This document shows positions 52,401 through 61,735 of a stretch of DNA of 64,000 nucleotides, one piece after another. The DNA is from an uncultured Porphyromonadaceae bacterium. GTDB taxonomy: Bacteria > Bacteroidota > Bacteroidia > Bacteroidales > Muribaculaceae. The stretch is taken from positions 62,001-126,000 of the forward strand of contig URCF01000006.1 of the NCBI GenBank assembly GCA_900546365.1, in the 5' to 3' direction. The position numbers and the translations under genes were made by a program. The notes beneath the pieces were generated by a model that was given only the letters and a program-made list of their open reading frames with translations, was not told the origin of the DNA and made no database searches. The number at the start of each line of letters is the position of its first letter. Position 1 is the first letter of the stretch.

Positions 52401-53335
52401 TTCATACCCATGTAGATGTCGCGGGGATCACGACCTGTGGCATTGATACCGGCAGCATCCTGGCTGAGCTTGGTAGTAGTGTTCCAGTTGTAGTTGAGGA
52501 ACAGGATAGTGCGGGGCTCGTCTTTGTAACCGAATGTTTCGTAGAAGTCCGAGCTGAGCTGGTCGTTGAAGTTCACGCTACCGTTGTCATTGGTACCGCC
52601 ATACCACACGTTTTCAAAGTCGGGCTGATACTGCTTCATATATTTCACGAGCTTGCCGTGAACACCGCGGAGGTTGGCACCGTAGCTGCCGCCATTGTAG
52701 TACTCGGAGTTGTAGCCGAGACCGTCCACACCGTGGTAGCGGAGGAATTTACCAAGTTTTTCAACACCTTCAGTGGAGTTCATTGCGCCTACACCTGCCA
52801 GACAGCTTGCCCAGCTGGAGGGGATGGAGGCGTTGGGGATAGATGCCACACCCGACACAAGCACACCGTTTTTGTGGGCGGCGTCAGCCATAGCGGCGGG
52901 CACCCAGCCAAAGGGTGATGTCCAGTTACCGTAATGGGTAACGTAGCTCCATGTGGAGAACACTTCTGAGTCGTACTTGGCGTTGGGGAGAGCGTTGAGC
53001 CATTCCTTCTCTGCGCCGGAGGCTTCATTGATAGGCACCCAGAAAAGCAGACGCTTGTTGTCCGCATCAGATTTAGTTTTGTCAACCTGAGTTTTGAGAT
53101 TGACGAAATAGGGCTTCAAAGCCACACGGCTAACGAAAAACTCTTCGTCTTCCCAGGCTTCCTCACCATTGTCGGTGTAAGTTACAGACAGTTCTTTGCC
53201 GGGTTCCCAGGCCTGCACATACTTGTGGAAACTGCTGGAGTTCGGGGCGGTGATGTACCCGGGGCGAAGCTGCTGCGCGTTCAAACCGCCAACAAGAAGT
53301 GCGGCGGCTGAAATAAACAGTACTTGTTTTTTCAT
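49418..53335 (-). CDS. GH85-type endo-beta-N-acetylglucosaminidase with sorting domain (copy 1)
   Basis: A 1305-residue secreted enzyme: signal peptide to about residue 20; GH85 catalytic domain about 50-470 with DGLGYNSEYY carrying the Asn209/Glu211 N-x-E pair that GH85 uses to cut the chitobiose core of N-glycans; NLGVQDYMPTWRFWFATD; a jelly-roll domain to about 620; Fn3/Ig-like parts; a LamG-like domain (SFSVAFWLKLD ... HLVYVFEYNEQNRVR); and a type IX sorting domain at the end. It is the most divergent of three tandem copies. A promoter and a terminator of its own suggest separate expression. The enzyme class is by motif, not by search. Confidence 0.8.
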   Translation of the reverse strand: MKKQVLFISAAALLVGGLNAQQLRPGYITAPNSSSFHKYVQAWEPGKELSVTYTDNGEEAWEDEEFFVSRVALKPYFVNLKTQVDKTKSDADNKRLLFWVPINEASGAEKEWLNALPNAKYDSEVFSTWSYVTHYGNWTSPFGWVPAAMADAAHKNGVLVSGVASIPNASIPSSWASCLAGVGAMNSTEGVEKLGKFLRYHGVDGLGYNSEYYNGGSYGANLRGVHGKLVKYMKQYQPDFENVWYGGTNDNGSVNFNDQLSSDFYETFGYKDEPRTILFLNYNWNTTTKLSQDAAGINATGRDPRDIYMGMNMQGGLKTPTEWDQHLNIPYSIGLWGAHQVNYIWINRNQEGGTDAAKQATYQKHLEYWFTNGKRNPAYKMDPVNSLTATKDFMGMSRYMEARSTLKWDLTKEPFVTFFNIGGGAQYNWKGTEAHVGPWYNLGVQDYMPTWRFWFATDYLGTTPAENIDANITWNDAYMGGTSLRITANNTEASYLHLFKTEFEAKNGAKLTIRYKVIKGSGDMELVWSKLGSESEQAQKTYGMVFDKDGKTYSTNKADGDLDYDADWQVKTLTLSSRNGLTGTIAALGLKFANANDLEVLIGEISLTGGSYETPAAPIITRAKVLANNYKGVDGKIFFKMANTKELGEPVYNLDVKTSLFRLWSRTDKDSEPQFLGTTSSWAGMIFSAPAEGATKIQFGVSAVSLDFSSASDIAWSEELPVGDYVAVEDLKVSKSPVTTGEEFYVEFVDPAHPAVDWKLTDEGGNVLASASNATRLDVAGIDVTGAYDVYAGDVKHEGLVSVSDPGSGRQPIIESLTINGDEASAENAVQIQPNETLELGYTGREANGIGSRGVHLNELAFGTKVSDLGIGTYKSFSVAFWLKLDTYPTAAPGSLLLIENRLGSWPKNNWGYFWSRTVEGSFRNYLIDGGFGKSLDSGADGNRLYLDLNGNLGVSKWNHLVYVFEYNEQNRVRIRFYLNGVLQKSNWLWCNKMTRENAIGDSNSGWDDIELTPGYASFASGSGKDAENTDWCIDNYPLAQTDWIKVGGAGPNGMAAVDGVIDDFQIWGKAMTQEDVNLSKTGLGTLETLPEDVIAFWDLESDADANYGFISKGQKQIPAYLFEYAQTANEGQAGALPVEAEFSAGSPFVPGSAYEVTTAPSWTARKGILSEGTGTDREGSVKLSYGDNRMGGDYTVTLSLANALGADTKNYPVFSVTSAIDGVAADTEDGVEAYTVADGLFVQFAEAGNYTVEVYNTSGMLMAQKAQAMEAGQNMSVRLGVQGVYIVRVLRDGQLARTIKVVRK

Positions 53336-53397
53336 TTGTTTTTGATTAGGTTAATTAAATTTTTCACAAAAAAATGGTATAGTTCAAGAATTTGGCG

Positions 53398-53427
53398 TAA
53401 AAATACAGATAATTCTCAATTCCACAA
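53398..53427 (-). promoter_or_regulatory. Promoter of GH85 copy 1
   Basis: On the minus strand TTG (53427-53425), 19 bases, then TATTTTTA (53405-53398), one base off the -7 consensus. The start point would be near 53391, 56 bases before the ATG. Confidence 0.45.
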
Positions 53428-53481
53428 TCTTTTTTGTGTTAAACATCGGGATAATCCACAAAAAAAAGCACAAAAAAGCAG

Positions 53482-53514
53482 GTGAGCCGCACCCGTTGTC
53501 CGGATGCGGCTCAC
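53482..53514 (-). terminator. Terminator of GH85 copy 2
   Basis: GTGAGCCGCA / TGCGGCTCAC stem continued by CCG / CGG, followed on the minus strand by CTGCTTTTTTG. Confidence 0.85.
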
Positions 53515-53535
53515 TTTGTTTATGAATCGGAAAGG

Positions 53536-56500
53536 TTACTTATTGGCAACCTTGATGCTGCGGAGCTCCTTGCCGTCCTTGACAATGCTCACCACATACA
53601 CACCGGTCTGACCGATGGTGATGTTCATCATCTCGCCAGCATTGATGCTGCGTGCATCCTTGCCCACGAGCATACCGCTCATGTTGTAAACGCTCACTTC
53701 GTAGTCGCCGTCTTCGGCAAACTCGAGGAACAGCACCTTGTTGACAGTGTATGCCTTCAGGTTGCTGTCGGCATCAGCTGCCACGCCGTCGATGGCTGTG
53801 GAAACATAGAATGCGGGATACTCCTTGGTGTCCTCACCCCATGAGTTCTTGAGGTTGAGTGTGAGGGTCTTGTCGCCACCGGCACCGTAAACCACAGTAG
53901 CCTCACCTTCGGTGTCGTTACCGTCAGCATTGCTGATAGTGGCCTGACGAGTGCTCCAGGTAGGTTTGGTCACAACCTGGAAACCTGTGCCCTTCACATA
54001 AGGACAACCGGCCTCATATTCGGGAGTGATATGAACGGGTATGGAAGAACCTTCTTCCTTAGCAAGCTGAAGATCGAACACTCCGAAGGGTGCATCAGTG
54101 ATTTGGCCTTTTGACATATAGCGGCCGTTGTGGACAAGTGTGGTGCCTATGCGCACTTCTGTAACGCCGTCAACAGGTTCGTTCTCGAAGTCCCAGAAGC
54201 ACTTCACATTGGCGGGCAGATTGTCGGCGTCCAGACCCACCATTGCCTTGGCAATGTCGGTCTCGTCAACAGCACCATCCCACACAATAACATCATCGAT
54301 GATTGCATCAGGATAAGCGGGATCACTGCCACGGCCACCGAGGATGTGCATCCACTCTCCGGCGGAGAGCACCTCGCGGTTGGGACCACGCACGGGAATA
54401 CCGTCAATCACATTGTCTGCAGTAGCGTTTTCCTTGCCCATACCGGACTTGGAGGGCGCCTGATATACACCGTTGAGGTAAAGCTTCATCAGAAGAGCGT
54501 TCTGAGCATCAAAGTCAAATACCCAGGTCACATGTGTCCATCCGCCTATGGAAAGAGCAGTGGTTTCGGGATAGAAATAGGCATACTCGGAGCTGTTGGC
54601 TGAATTACCACGCTTCACCATGTGTGTGATATGACCCTGCTCGTCAAGGAACGACCAAGCCCAGCCCCAGTTGTTGCGGGGCCATCTGCCGGTGCGGTCT
54701 TCAATACCGAAGAAGTTGATCGACTCATCGTTGCCTGCCGAGGGGATTTCAAGCATACGAACCCAGAACGATACAGAGAACGACTTATTGCCACCGATAT
54801 TGATATTGTCCATCGGGACGCCGTAGGTCTTGTAGTTGAGCTTGAGCGCACGAGAACCGGAACCGTCAGCTTCGCGACCGGTGTATCCGACTTTGATTTC
54901 GGTGTTCATGTCGAATTCCACTTCGGCCTGTTCGGCATCAACACCGTTGATGGTGAGGCTCTGGATTTCAGGCAGAGCACCTACAGAGAAGTCGGAAATC
55001 TGTGCGAAGCAGCTGTAGCGAGTCTCCTTGGCAGTGCCTTCATTGGCAACGAGGTCGTAAGCGCCGATTCCGTCGAGGGATGTAACGAGTTCGCGGCTTG
55101 TGCCGTTGTTGGAAGCCACTTTGGTGCCGGCTGCATTGTAGAGCGACAGGGTGGCGTTGCTGTGAAGATCGTCAACGAACCAGATACGGAACTCTTCACC
55201 GGGCTTGATGCAGGATTTGTTAATCTTCACTTCTTCGGAAACCTCATGCTCGGGAGCATCGAGATATTCGCTCCAGGATATGCCCGAAGTGGTGCTGTGG
55301 TCAAGGCTTACTGCCTCCACACCCAGACGCACGCGTTTCTTATGTTCGGGGTTGGCGATCTTGTACATGATACCGGCCCATGAAGTAGTGGTGCCCATGA
55401 ACTGAGGCTCGCCGGCCTCCACTTGTGCCCAAAGGTTGAAATGAGAGGTTTTCACATCAAGGTTGTACACCGGTTCGCCTGCCTCTTTGGAGTTGGGCAT
55501 CGACCAGTAGAGCTTGGCATCAAAGCCGGTTACGACATCAGCCAGCACTTTGGAACGACGGAGAACAGGCATTTCGGGCTGAACAGATGTGCCGCGCTTG
55601 ATGGAGATTTCGCCGATGAGCATCTCGAGATCCTTGGCATTCTCAAATTTCAGACCGAGCACTGCCCAGTCACCTGCGCTGAGCACATTGGTACCGCGCT
55701 GAGCCACCTTGAGGGTCACAACTCTCCAGTCATCGAAGAAGAATGAGTCGGAAGTTTTGTGCACCGCTGTTTTGGTCGGGGTCTGCTCGGTAGTTTCGGA
55801 ACCCACTTTGCTATATACAAAATTCATGTCGGCATTGCCTTTGAGAATTTTGTAGCGGATGGTGATGATATCATTGTTCTTGACAGTGAAAGCTGTTTTG
55901 AACAGATGGAGATACTGCGCCTCACCGGCGGCGGTGCTACCGGAAATCTTGAGAGAGGAACCACCGTTCCAGGCATCATCCCAGCTGTACTCTGCATTCA
56001 TGCTGTTGGCAGGAATCTCATCCTCCTTGCCGAGGAGCTTGGTGCTCCACCACCAGCGCCATGTGGGAGTGTAGTCCTGCATACCGATGTTGTACCATTC
56101 GTTTGCGTAAGCCACTTTACCATTGCGGTAGTAGTTCATACCGTTACCGAGGCTGAAATAGGTGATGAACGGCTCCTCGCTCAGATCCCAACCGTAGGCT
56201 GAACGGGCGCTCATCAGACGCGACATACCATGGAAATCCTCACCTGCACCAAGGTTCTTGGACACGCGGATATCCATAAGGTAAGCGGGGTTGCGCTTGC
56301 CGTTGGTGAACCACTGCTCAAGAATTTCCTGATAACCCTTCTGCTTGAGGATGTCAGTACCACCGGCTGCAGCGCGGGCAGGGAACAGCATGTTCTTGCT
56401 GTGCTCACCCCAAAGACCGATGGAGTAGGTGGAAGCCTCACCGGTGGCATGCGAGGTCCATTCGTTGCTGGATTTGCAACCACCCTGCATGTTCATACCC

Positions 56501-57468
56501 ATGTAAAGGTCGTGGGAGTCACGGCCGGTGGCTGTCATGGCAGCTTTGTCCTCGGAATAGTAGTAGGTATTGTCCCAGTTGTAGTTGGTGAAGAAGATGG
56601 TGCGGGGCTCGGTGCTGTAACCGAAGGTGTTGTAGAACCTTGTGCCGAGACCTTCACCCCAGCCGCCTACGGAACCGTTGTCGTTCGCACCACCGTACCA
56701 GGGGTTTTCTGCACGGTCCTGATACTGGAGGAGGTATTTCACGAGCTTGCCGTGCATCGCGCTGAGTGCTGTCTGCTCATTAGCGCTCCAGTTGCCGGTC
56801 CACTCGGAGTTGTAGCCGAGACCGTCATTACCGTGGTAACGGAGGAATTTGCCGATTTTCTCCATGCCGGCTTCAGTGCTGGCAAGTGAGTTCATACCAA
56901 GCAAGCAGCTGCGCCATGCTGCAGGCATCGAAGCATTGGGGATAGAAGCCACACCCGACACAAGCACACCATGCTTGTGGGCTGCGTCGGCAAAACCACC
57001 GGGAACCCATCCGTAGGGCGCGGTCCAGTTGCCGTAGTGAGTCACATAGCTCCATGCGGAGAACACTTCCGAGTCAAACACACCGTTGGGAAGCGAACCG
57101 GTCTGGAACTGGCCGGTTGACATACCGCAGGGAACCCAGAACAGAAGGTTCTTGTCCTTGCCGCCAACAATGGTCTGATCCACCTGGGTGTTGACATTGG
57201 AGATAAGGGGACGGAGTTTCACGCGGGAGATAAAGAACTCTTCATCTTCCCATGCACTTGTGCTGGAAACGCGGTCGGTGATGTAGGTTTTATTCATCTC
57301 CTGTCCGGGATTCCAGTCGTTGATGTACTGGTCCAGCGAATAGCTCTGGGGCCATGTGATGTAGCACTCGCGGGTGTCGCCTTCGCTCATAGGGCCGCGA
57401 AGCTGCTGTGCACTTACGCCACCGGCCATCATTGCCATTGCCGATACAATAAATAACTGTTTTTTCAT
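53536..57468 (-). CDS. GH85-type endo-beta-N-acetylglucosaminidase with sorting domain (copy 2)
   Basis: The ATG at 57468 (MKKQLFIVSAMAMMAGG) gives 1310 residues; the frame above it is leader. Domain order equals copy 1: signal peptide, GH85 domain with DGLGYNSEW (Asn220/Glu222), PTWRWWWSTKLLG, jelly-roll, Ig-like, LamG-like and type IX sorting domain (EFAEDGDYEVSVYNMSG). Residues about 109-479 are encoded by DNA identical to copy 3. A TATCTTTA box at 57542-57535 may be its -7 element. It would act at the cell surface on host N-glycans. Confidence 0.8.
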   Translation of the reverse strand: MKKQLFIVSAMAMMAGGVSAQQLRGPMSEGDTRECYITWPQSYSLDQYINDWNPGQEMNKTYITDRVSSTSAWEDEEFFISRVKLRPLISNVNTQVDQTIVGGKDKNLLFWVPCGMSTGQFQTGSLPNGVFDSEVFSAWSYVTHYGNWTAPYGWVPGGFADAAHKHGVLVSGVASIPNASMPAAWRSCLLGMNSLASTEAGMEKIGKFLRYHGNDGLGYNSEWTGNWSANEQTALSAMHGKLVKYLLQYQDRAENPWYGGANDNGSVGGWGEGLGTRFYNTFGYSTEPRTIFFTNYNWDNTYYYSEDKAAMTATGRDSHDLYMGMNMQGGCKSSNEWTSHATGEASTYSIGLWGEHSKNMLFPARAAAGGTDILKQKGYQEILEQWFTNGKRNPAYLMDIRVSKNLGAGEDFHGMSRLMSARSAYGWDLSEEPFITYFSLGNGMNYYRNGKVAYANEWYNIGMQDYTPTWRWWWSTKLLGKEDEIPANSMNAEYSWDDAWNGGSSLKISGSTAAGEAQYLHLFKTAFTVKNNDIITIRYKILKGNADMNFVYSKVGSETTEQTPTKTAVHKTSDSFFFDDWRVVTLKVAQRGTNVLSAGDWAVLGLKFENAKDLEMLIGEISIKRGTSVQPEMPVLRRSKVLADVVTGFDAKLYWSMPNSKEAGEPVYNLDVKTSHFNLWAQVEAGEPQFMGTTTSWAGIMYKIANPEHKKRVRLGVEAVSLDHSTTSGISWSEYLDAPEHEVSEEVKINKSCIKPGEEFRIWFVDDLHSNATLSLYNAAGTKVASNNGTSRELVTSLDGIGAYDLVANEGTAKETRYSCFAQISDFSVGALPEIQSLTINGVDAEQAEVEFDMNTEIKVGYTGREADGSGSRALKLNYKTYGVPMDNINIGGNKSFSVSFWVRMLEIPSAGNDESINFFGIEDRTGRWPRNNWGWAWSFLDEQGHITHMVKRGNSANSSEYAYFYPETTALSIGGWTHVTWVFDFDAQNALLMKLYLNGVYQAPSKSGMGKENATADNVIDGIPVRGPNREVLSAGEWMHILGGRGSDPAYPDAIIDDVIVWDGAVDETDIAKAMVGLDADNLPANVKCFWDFENEPVDGVTEVRIGTTLVHNGRYMSKGQITDAPFGVFDLQLAKEEGSSIPVHITPEYEAGCPYVKGTGFQVVTKPTWSTRQATISNADGNDTEGEATVVYGAGGDKTLTLNLKNSWGEDTKEYPAFYVSTAIDGVAADADSNLKAYTVNKVLFLEFAEDGDYEVSVYNMSGMLVGKDARSINAGEMMNITIGQTGVYVVSIVKDGKELRSIKVANK
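56033..57144 (-). repeat. 1112-base identical segment, GH85 copy 2
   Basis: Matches 60171-61282 with no difference that I can find by line-by-line reading; the first mismatches are G/A at 56032 and A/G at 57145. It covers most of the catalytic domain. Confidence 0.88.
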
Positions 57469-57534
57469 GAATAAAAAAATTATGATTGGTAAGTATTCTG
57501 CGTGACACAAAATCCGACTGAACGGATTTCGCGA

Positions 57535-57542
57535 TAAAGATA
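57535..57542 (-). promoter_or_regulatory. -7-like box of GH85 copy 2
   Basis: TATCTTTA on the minus strand, about 67 bases before the ATG at 57468; one base off consensus and no -33 partner. Confidence 0.35.
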
Positions 57543-57615
57543 CAACAATATTCACGCATATACCGAGTTACGCCTGGTTAAAAATATTTAAACCGACACA
57601 ATTCGAAGTAAAAAA

Positions 57616-57644
57616 AGCGGGGCACCCGATTTGGGTGCCCCGCT
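57616..57644 (-). terminator. Terminator of GH85 copy 3
   Basis: Perfect 12-base-pair stem AGCGGGGCACCC / GGGTGCCCCGCT, followed on the minus strand by TTTTTTAC. Confidence 0.9.
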
Positions 57645-57670
57645 GCTATAGGGAGATTGGAATGAACGGA

Positions 57671-60600
57671 TTATTTGTTCACTACCTTCACGCTGCGAAG
57701 GTCCTTGCCGTCCTTGACGATGCTTACCACGTAAACACCTGCCTGACCGAGATTGATGTTCATCAGTTCGCCGGCATTGATATTGCGGGCGTCTTTACCC
57801 ATGAGCATACCGCTCATGTTGTAAACGCTCACTTCGTAGTCGCCGCCTTCAGCAAACTCAAGGAAGAGCACCTTGTTGGTGGTGTAAACCTTCATGCCAT
57901 CCTCAGCATCGGCAGCGATGCCGTCGATAGCGTTCATAACATCGATCACAGGATAGGTCTTGGTATTCTCACCCCAGGAGTTCTTGAGGGTAAGGGTGAT
58001 GGTCTTGGCTCCATGTGCACCGTAGTTGATGGAAGCCTCACCCTTGGTGTCGCTACCGTCAGCGTTGCTGATGGTGGCCTGACGGGTGCTCCAGGTAGGT
58101 TTGGTGACTACCGAGAATGCATCACCTTTCACGTAGGGGCAACCTGCCTCATACACGGGTGCGATGTGTGTCTGCACGGACTGGCCTTCGTTTTCATCGG
58201 CGATGAGGTCGAATGTGCCGAAGGTGGCATCGGTAATCTGACCCTTGGAGAGGAAGCGGCCGTTGTGGATGATTTTGAGAGATTTGCCGTTAACCGAGCG
58301 ATTCTCTTCCACATTGTTCTGAGGTTCGTTCTCGAAGTCCCAGAAGCACTTCACGTTGCTGGGCAGATTGTCGGCATCGAGACCAACCATTGCTTTGGCG
58401 ATATCGGTTTCGGTGATAGCGCCGTCCCAAACGGTTACATCGTCGATAAGAGCTTCAGGATAACCGGGTGTGCTGCCACGACCACCGAGGATGTGCATCC
58501 ACATACCGGAAGTCATGGTAGAACGGTTGGGACCACGGACAGGAATACCGTCAATCACGTTGTTGGCAGAAGCATCGTCAGCACCCATGCCGGATGTAGC
58601 GGGAGCCTGATATACACCGTTGATGTACAGCTTCATGAGCAGGGCGTTCTGATTGTCGTAGTCAAACACGTGGGTAACATGGGTCCAAGCGCCCGGAGTT
58701 ACTTTTGTGGATGCGGGATATCTGTACTGATACTCGGCAGAGTTGCTGGCGTTACCGCGCTTGGTGTAGGATTCAACGTGACCATCCTGACCGATTGACG
58801 ACCAGAAGAAGCCCCAGTTATTTTCAGGCCAGCTACCGGTACGGTCTTCGATACCGAAGAGGTTCAGGTCGCCGGTGGGAAGTACGGTCAGACGAACCCA
58901 GTAGGATACGGAGAACGACTTGTTGGAACCGAGATCCATTGCAGCAACAGGACCACCGAGCACTTTGTAGGCAGCTGTGATGGCGCGTGAGCCAGAACCG
59001 TCTGCTTCGCGACCGGTATAGCCGGCCTTGAGCTCAGTGTTGATGTTGAACGAAACGTTATCCCTATTGGTAACATCCTCGCCGTCGATCAGGAGGGTCT
59101 CGATTTCGGGAAGACGACCTACAGCAAAGTCAGATACCTGGGCGTAGCAGGAATAACGGGCTTCCTTGCTGGTGCCTTCGTTGGCAACGAGGTCGTATGC
59201 ACCGATCTCGCTGAGCGAGGCAACGAGCTCACGGCTTGCACCGTTGTTGGAGGCTACCTTGACACCGGCAGCGTTGTAGAGCGACAGAGTAGCATTGTCA
59301 TGGAGGTCATCGATGAACCAGATGCGGAATTCCTCATTGGGTTTGATACAGGTCTTGTCGATGCTAACCTCTTCCGACACTTCGTGATCGGGAGCGTTGA
59401 TATATTCACTCCATGCAATACCGGAAGTGGCTTTATGGTCAAGGCTTACTGCCTCTACACCCAGACGGGCACGTTTCTTGTGGTCGGGATTGGCAATCTT
59501 GAACAGGATACCGGCCCAAGAAGTAGTGGTGCCGACAAACTGAGGCTCGCCGCCCTCCACCTGAGCCCAAAGGTTGAAGTGGGATGTGTTGACATCAGTG
59601 TTGTAAACAGGTTCGCCTGCCTCTTTGTTGTTGGGCATGGACCAGATGAGCTTGGCATCGAAACCGGTGACAACATCGCTAAGGATTTTAGCGGTTTTAA
59701 CAACAGGCATTTCAGGAGTCTTGGCGGTGCCGCGCACAATCGACATTTCACCTACAAGAACCTCGAGATCCTTGGCATTCTCAAACTTCAGACCAAGCAC
59801 TGCCCAGTCACCTGCGCTGAGTACGTTGGTACCACGGGAAGCCACCTTGAAGGAAGCTGTCATCCATTCATCGTAGAAGAAAGAATCAGAGGTTTTATGG
59901 AATACAGTTTTGGTGGGAGACTGTTCGGTAGATTCAGAACCGACCTTGCTGTACACAAAGCTGAGATCACCGTTGCCTTTGAGGACTTTGTAGTGGATGG
60001 TGATGACATCATTGTTCTTGACAGTGAAAGCTGTTTTGAACAGATGGAGATACTGAGCCTCACCGGCGGCAGTGCTACCGGAAATCTTGAGGGAAGAACC
60101 ACCGTTCCAGGCATCGCTCCAGTCAAATTCCGCTGTCATGCTGTTGGCAGGAATATCATCTTTCTTGCCAAGGAGCTTGGTGCTCCACCACCAGCGCCAT
60201 GTGGGAGTGTAGTCCTGCATACCGATGTTGTACCATTCGTTTGCGTAAGCCACTTTACCATTGCGGTAGTAGTTCATACCGTTACCGAGGCTGAAATAGG
60301 TGATGAACGGCTCCTCGCTCAGATCCCAACCGTAGGCTGAACGGGCGCTCATCAGACGCGACATACCATGGAAATCCTCACCTGCACCAAGGTTCTTGGA
60401 CACGCGGATATCCATAAGGTAAGCGGGGTTGCGCTTGCCGTTGGTGAACCACTGCTCAAGAATTTCCTGATAACCCTTCTGCTTGAGGATGTCAGTACCA
60501 CCGGCTGCAGCGCGGGCAGGGAACAGCATGTTCTTGCTGTGCTCACCCCAAAGACCGATGGAGTAGGTGGAAGCCTCACCGGTGGCATGCGAGGTCCATT

Positions 60601-61606
60601 CGTTGCTGGATTTGCAACCACCCTGCATGTTCATACCCATGTAAAGGTCGTGGGAGTCACGGCCGGTGGCTGTCATGGCAGCTTTGTCCTCGGAATAGTA
60701 GTAGGTATTGTCCCAGTTGTAGTTGGTGAAGAAGATGGTGCGGGGCTCGGTGCTGTAACCGAAGGTGTTGTAGAACCTTGTGCCGAGACCTTCACCCCAG
60801 CCGCCTACGGAACCGTTGTCGTTCGCACCACCGTACCAGGGGTTTTCTGCACGGTCCTGATACTGGAGGAGGTATTTCACGAGCTTGCCGTGCATCGCGC
60901 TGAGTGCTGTCTGCTCATTAGCGCTCCAGTTGCCGGTCCACTCGGAGTTGTAGCCGAGACCGTCATTACCGTGGTAACGGAGGAATTTGCCGATTTTCTC
61001 CATGCCGGCTTCAGTGCTGGCAAGTGAGTTCATACCAAGCAAGCAGCTGCGCCATGCTGCAGGCATCGAAGCATTGGGGATAGAAGCCACACCCGACACA
61101 AGCACACCATGCTTGTGGGCTGCGTCGGCAAAACCACCGGGAACCCATCCGTAGGGCGCGGTCCAGTTGCCGTAGTGAGTCACATAGCTCCATGCGGAGA
61201 ACACTTCCGAGTCAAACACACCGTTGGGAAGCGAACCGGTCTGGAACTGGCCGGTTGACATACCGCAGGGAACCCAGAACAGGAGGTTCTTGTCCTTGGC
61301 ACCAACAATGGTTTGATCCACCTGGGTGTTGACATTGTTGATGAGAGGACGAAGTTTCACACGCGAAGTGAAGAACTCTTCATCTTCCCACGCGCTTGTG
61401 CTGGAAACACGGTCGGAGATGTAGGTTTTGTTCATCGCCTGTCCGGGATTCCAGTCGTTGATATACTGGTCCAGCGAATAGCTCTGAGGCCATGTGATGT
61501 AGCATGCGCGGGTGTCGGTTTCCGACTCCGGTCCACGCAGCTGCTGGGCGTTCATTGCCATAGTGACAAGTGTTAAGCCACCGGCAAACAGTAAGGTTTT
61601 TTTCAT
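57671..61606 (-). CDS. GH85-type endo-beta-N-acetylglucosaminidase with sorting domain (copy 3)
   Basis: A 1311-residue enzyme: signal peptide (MKKTLLFAGGLTLVTMAMNA), GH85 domain with Asn220/Glu222 in DGLGYNSEW, jelly-roll, Ig-like and LamG-like domains (SFSVSYWVRLT ... HVTHVFDYDNQNALL), and a sorting domain (EFAEGGDYEVSVYNMSG). The catalytic domain is identical to copy 2, whereas the carbohydrate-binding parts differ, which would direct the same enzyme to different glycans. No promoter is seen in the 129 bases before it, so it may be read through from the surface lipoprotein gene despite a hairpin between them. Confidence 0.8.
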   Translation of the reverse strand: MKKTLLFAGGLTLVTMAMNAQQLRGPESETDTRACYITWPQSYSLDQYINDWNPGQAMNKTYISDRVSSTSAWEDEEFFTSRVKLRPLINNVNTQVDQTIVGAKDKNLLFWVPCGMSTGQFQTGSLPNGVFDSEVFSAWSYVTHYGNWTAPYGWVPGGFADAAHKHGVLVSGVASIPNASMPAAWRSCLLGMNSLASTEAGMEKIGKFLRYHGNDGLGYNSEWTGNWSANEQTALSAMHGKLVKYLLQYQDRAENPWYGGANDNGSVGGWGEGLGTRFYNTFGYSTEPRTIFFTNYNWDNTYYYSEDKAAMTATGRDSHDLYMGMNMQGGCKSSNEWTSHATGEASTYSIGLWGEHSKNMLFPARAAAGGTDILKQKGYQEILEQWFTNGKRNPAYLMDIRVSKNLGAGEDFHGMSRLMSARSAYGWDLSEEPFITYFSLGNGMNYYRNGKVAYANEWYNIGMQDYTPTWRWWWSTKLLGKKDDIPANSMTAEFDWSDAWNGGSSLKISGSTAAGEAQYLHLFKTAFTVKNNDVITIHYKVLKGNGDLSFVYSKVGSESTEQSPTKTVFHKTSDSFFYDEWMTASFKVASRGTNVLSAGDWAVLGLKFENAKDLEVLVGEMSIVRGTAKTPEMPVVKTAKILSDVVTGFDAKLIWSMPNNKEAGEPVYNTDVNTSHFNLWAQVEGGEPQFVGTTTSWAGILFKIANPDHKKRARLGVEAVSLDHKATSGIAWSEYINAPDHEVSEEVSIDKTCIKPNEEFRIWFIDDLHDNATLSLYNAAGVKVASNNGASRELVASLSEIGAYDLVANEGTSKEARYSCYAQVSDFAVGRLPEIETLLIDGEDVTNRDNVSFNINTELKAGYTGREADGSGSRAITAAYKVLGGPVAAMDLGSNKSFSVSYWVRLTVLPTGDLNLFGIEDRTGSWPENNWGFFWSSIGQDGHVESYTKRGNASNSAEYQYRYPASTKVTPGAWTHVTHVFDYDNQNALLMKLYINGVYQAPATSGMGADDASANNVIDGIPVRGPNRSTMTSGMWMHILGGRGSTPGYPEALIDDVTVWDGAITETDIAKAMVGLDADNLPSNVKCFWDFENEPQNNVEENRSVNGKSLKIIHNGRFLSKGQITDATFGTFDLIADENEGQSVQTHIAPVYEAGCPYVKGDAFSVVTKPTWSTRQATISNADGSDTKGEASINYGAHGAKTITLTLKNSWGENTKTYPVIDVMNAIDGIAADAEDGMKVYTTNKVLFLEFAEGGDYEVSVYNMSGMLMGKDARNINAGELMNINLGQAGVYVVSIVKDGKDLRSVKVVNK
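60171..61282 (-). repeat. 1112-base identical segment, GH85 copy 3
   Basis: Partner of 56033-57144 at a distance of 4138 bases, bounded by mismatches at 60170 and 61283. Confidence 0.88.
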
Positions 61607-61661
61607 AAGGTTAACAATATATTGTTATAGTTTGTGGTATAGAATACTATTCGGATAGAAA

Positions 61662-61706
61662 CACACGGTGCAGGTAGGTCAGTGACGACCTCCGGAGCAC
61701 CGTGTG
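61662..61706 (-). terminator. Stem-loop after the surface lipoprotein gene
   Basis: CACACGGTGC / GCACCGTGTG stem with a 25-base partly paired loop, about 30 bases after the stop at 61736. The U-tract is weak (TTTC), so read-through into GH85 copy 3 is possible. Confidence 0.55.
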
Positions 61707-61735
61707 CCTTTAATAGCTATTCAATGCACCGGATA

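Noticed and set aside
57755..58798. Plus-strand frames opposite the GH85 genes (also at 52031, 56230 and 60368)
   Set aside because: They repeat in both GH85 copies only because the genes underneath are identical; composition and lack of ribosome-binding sites speak against coding.
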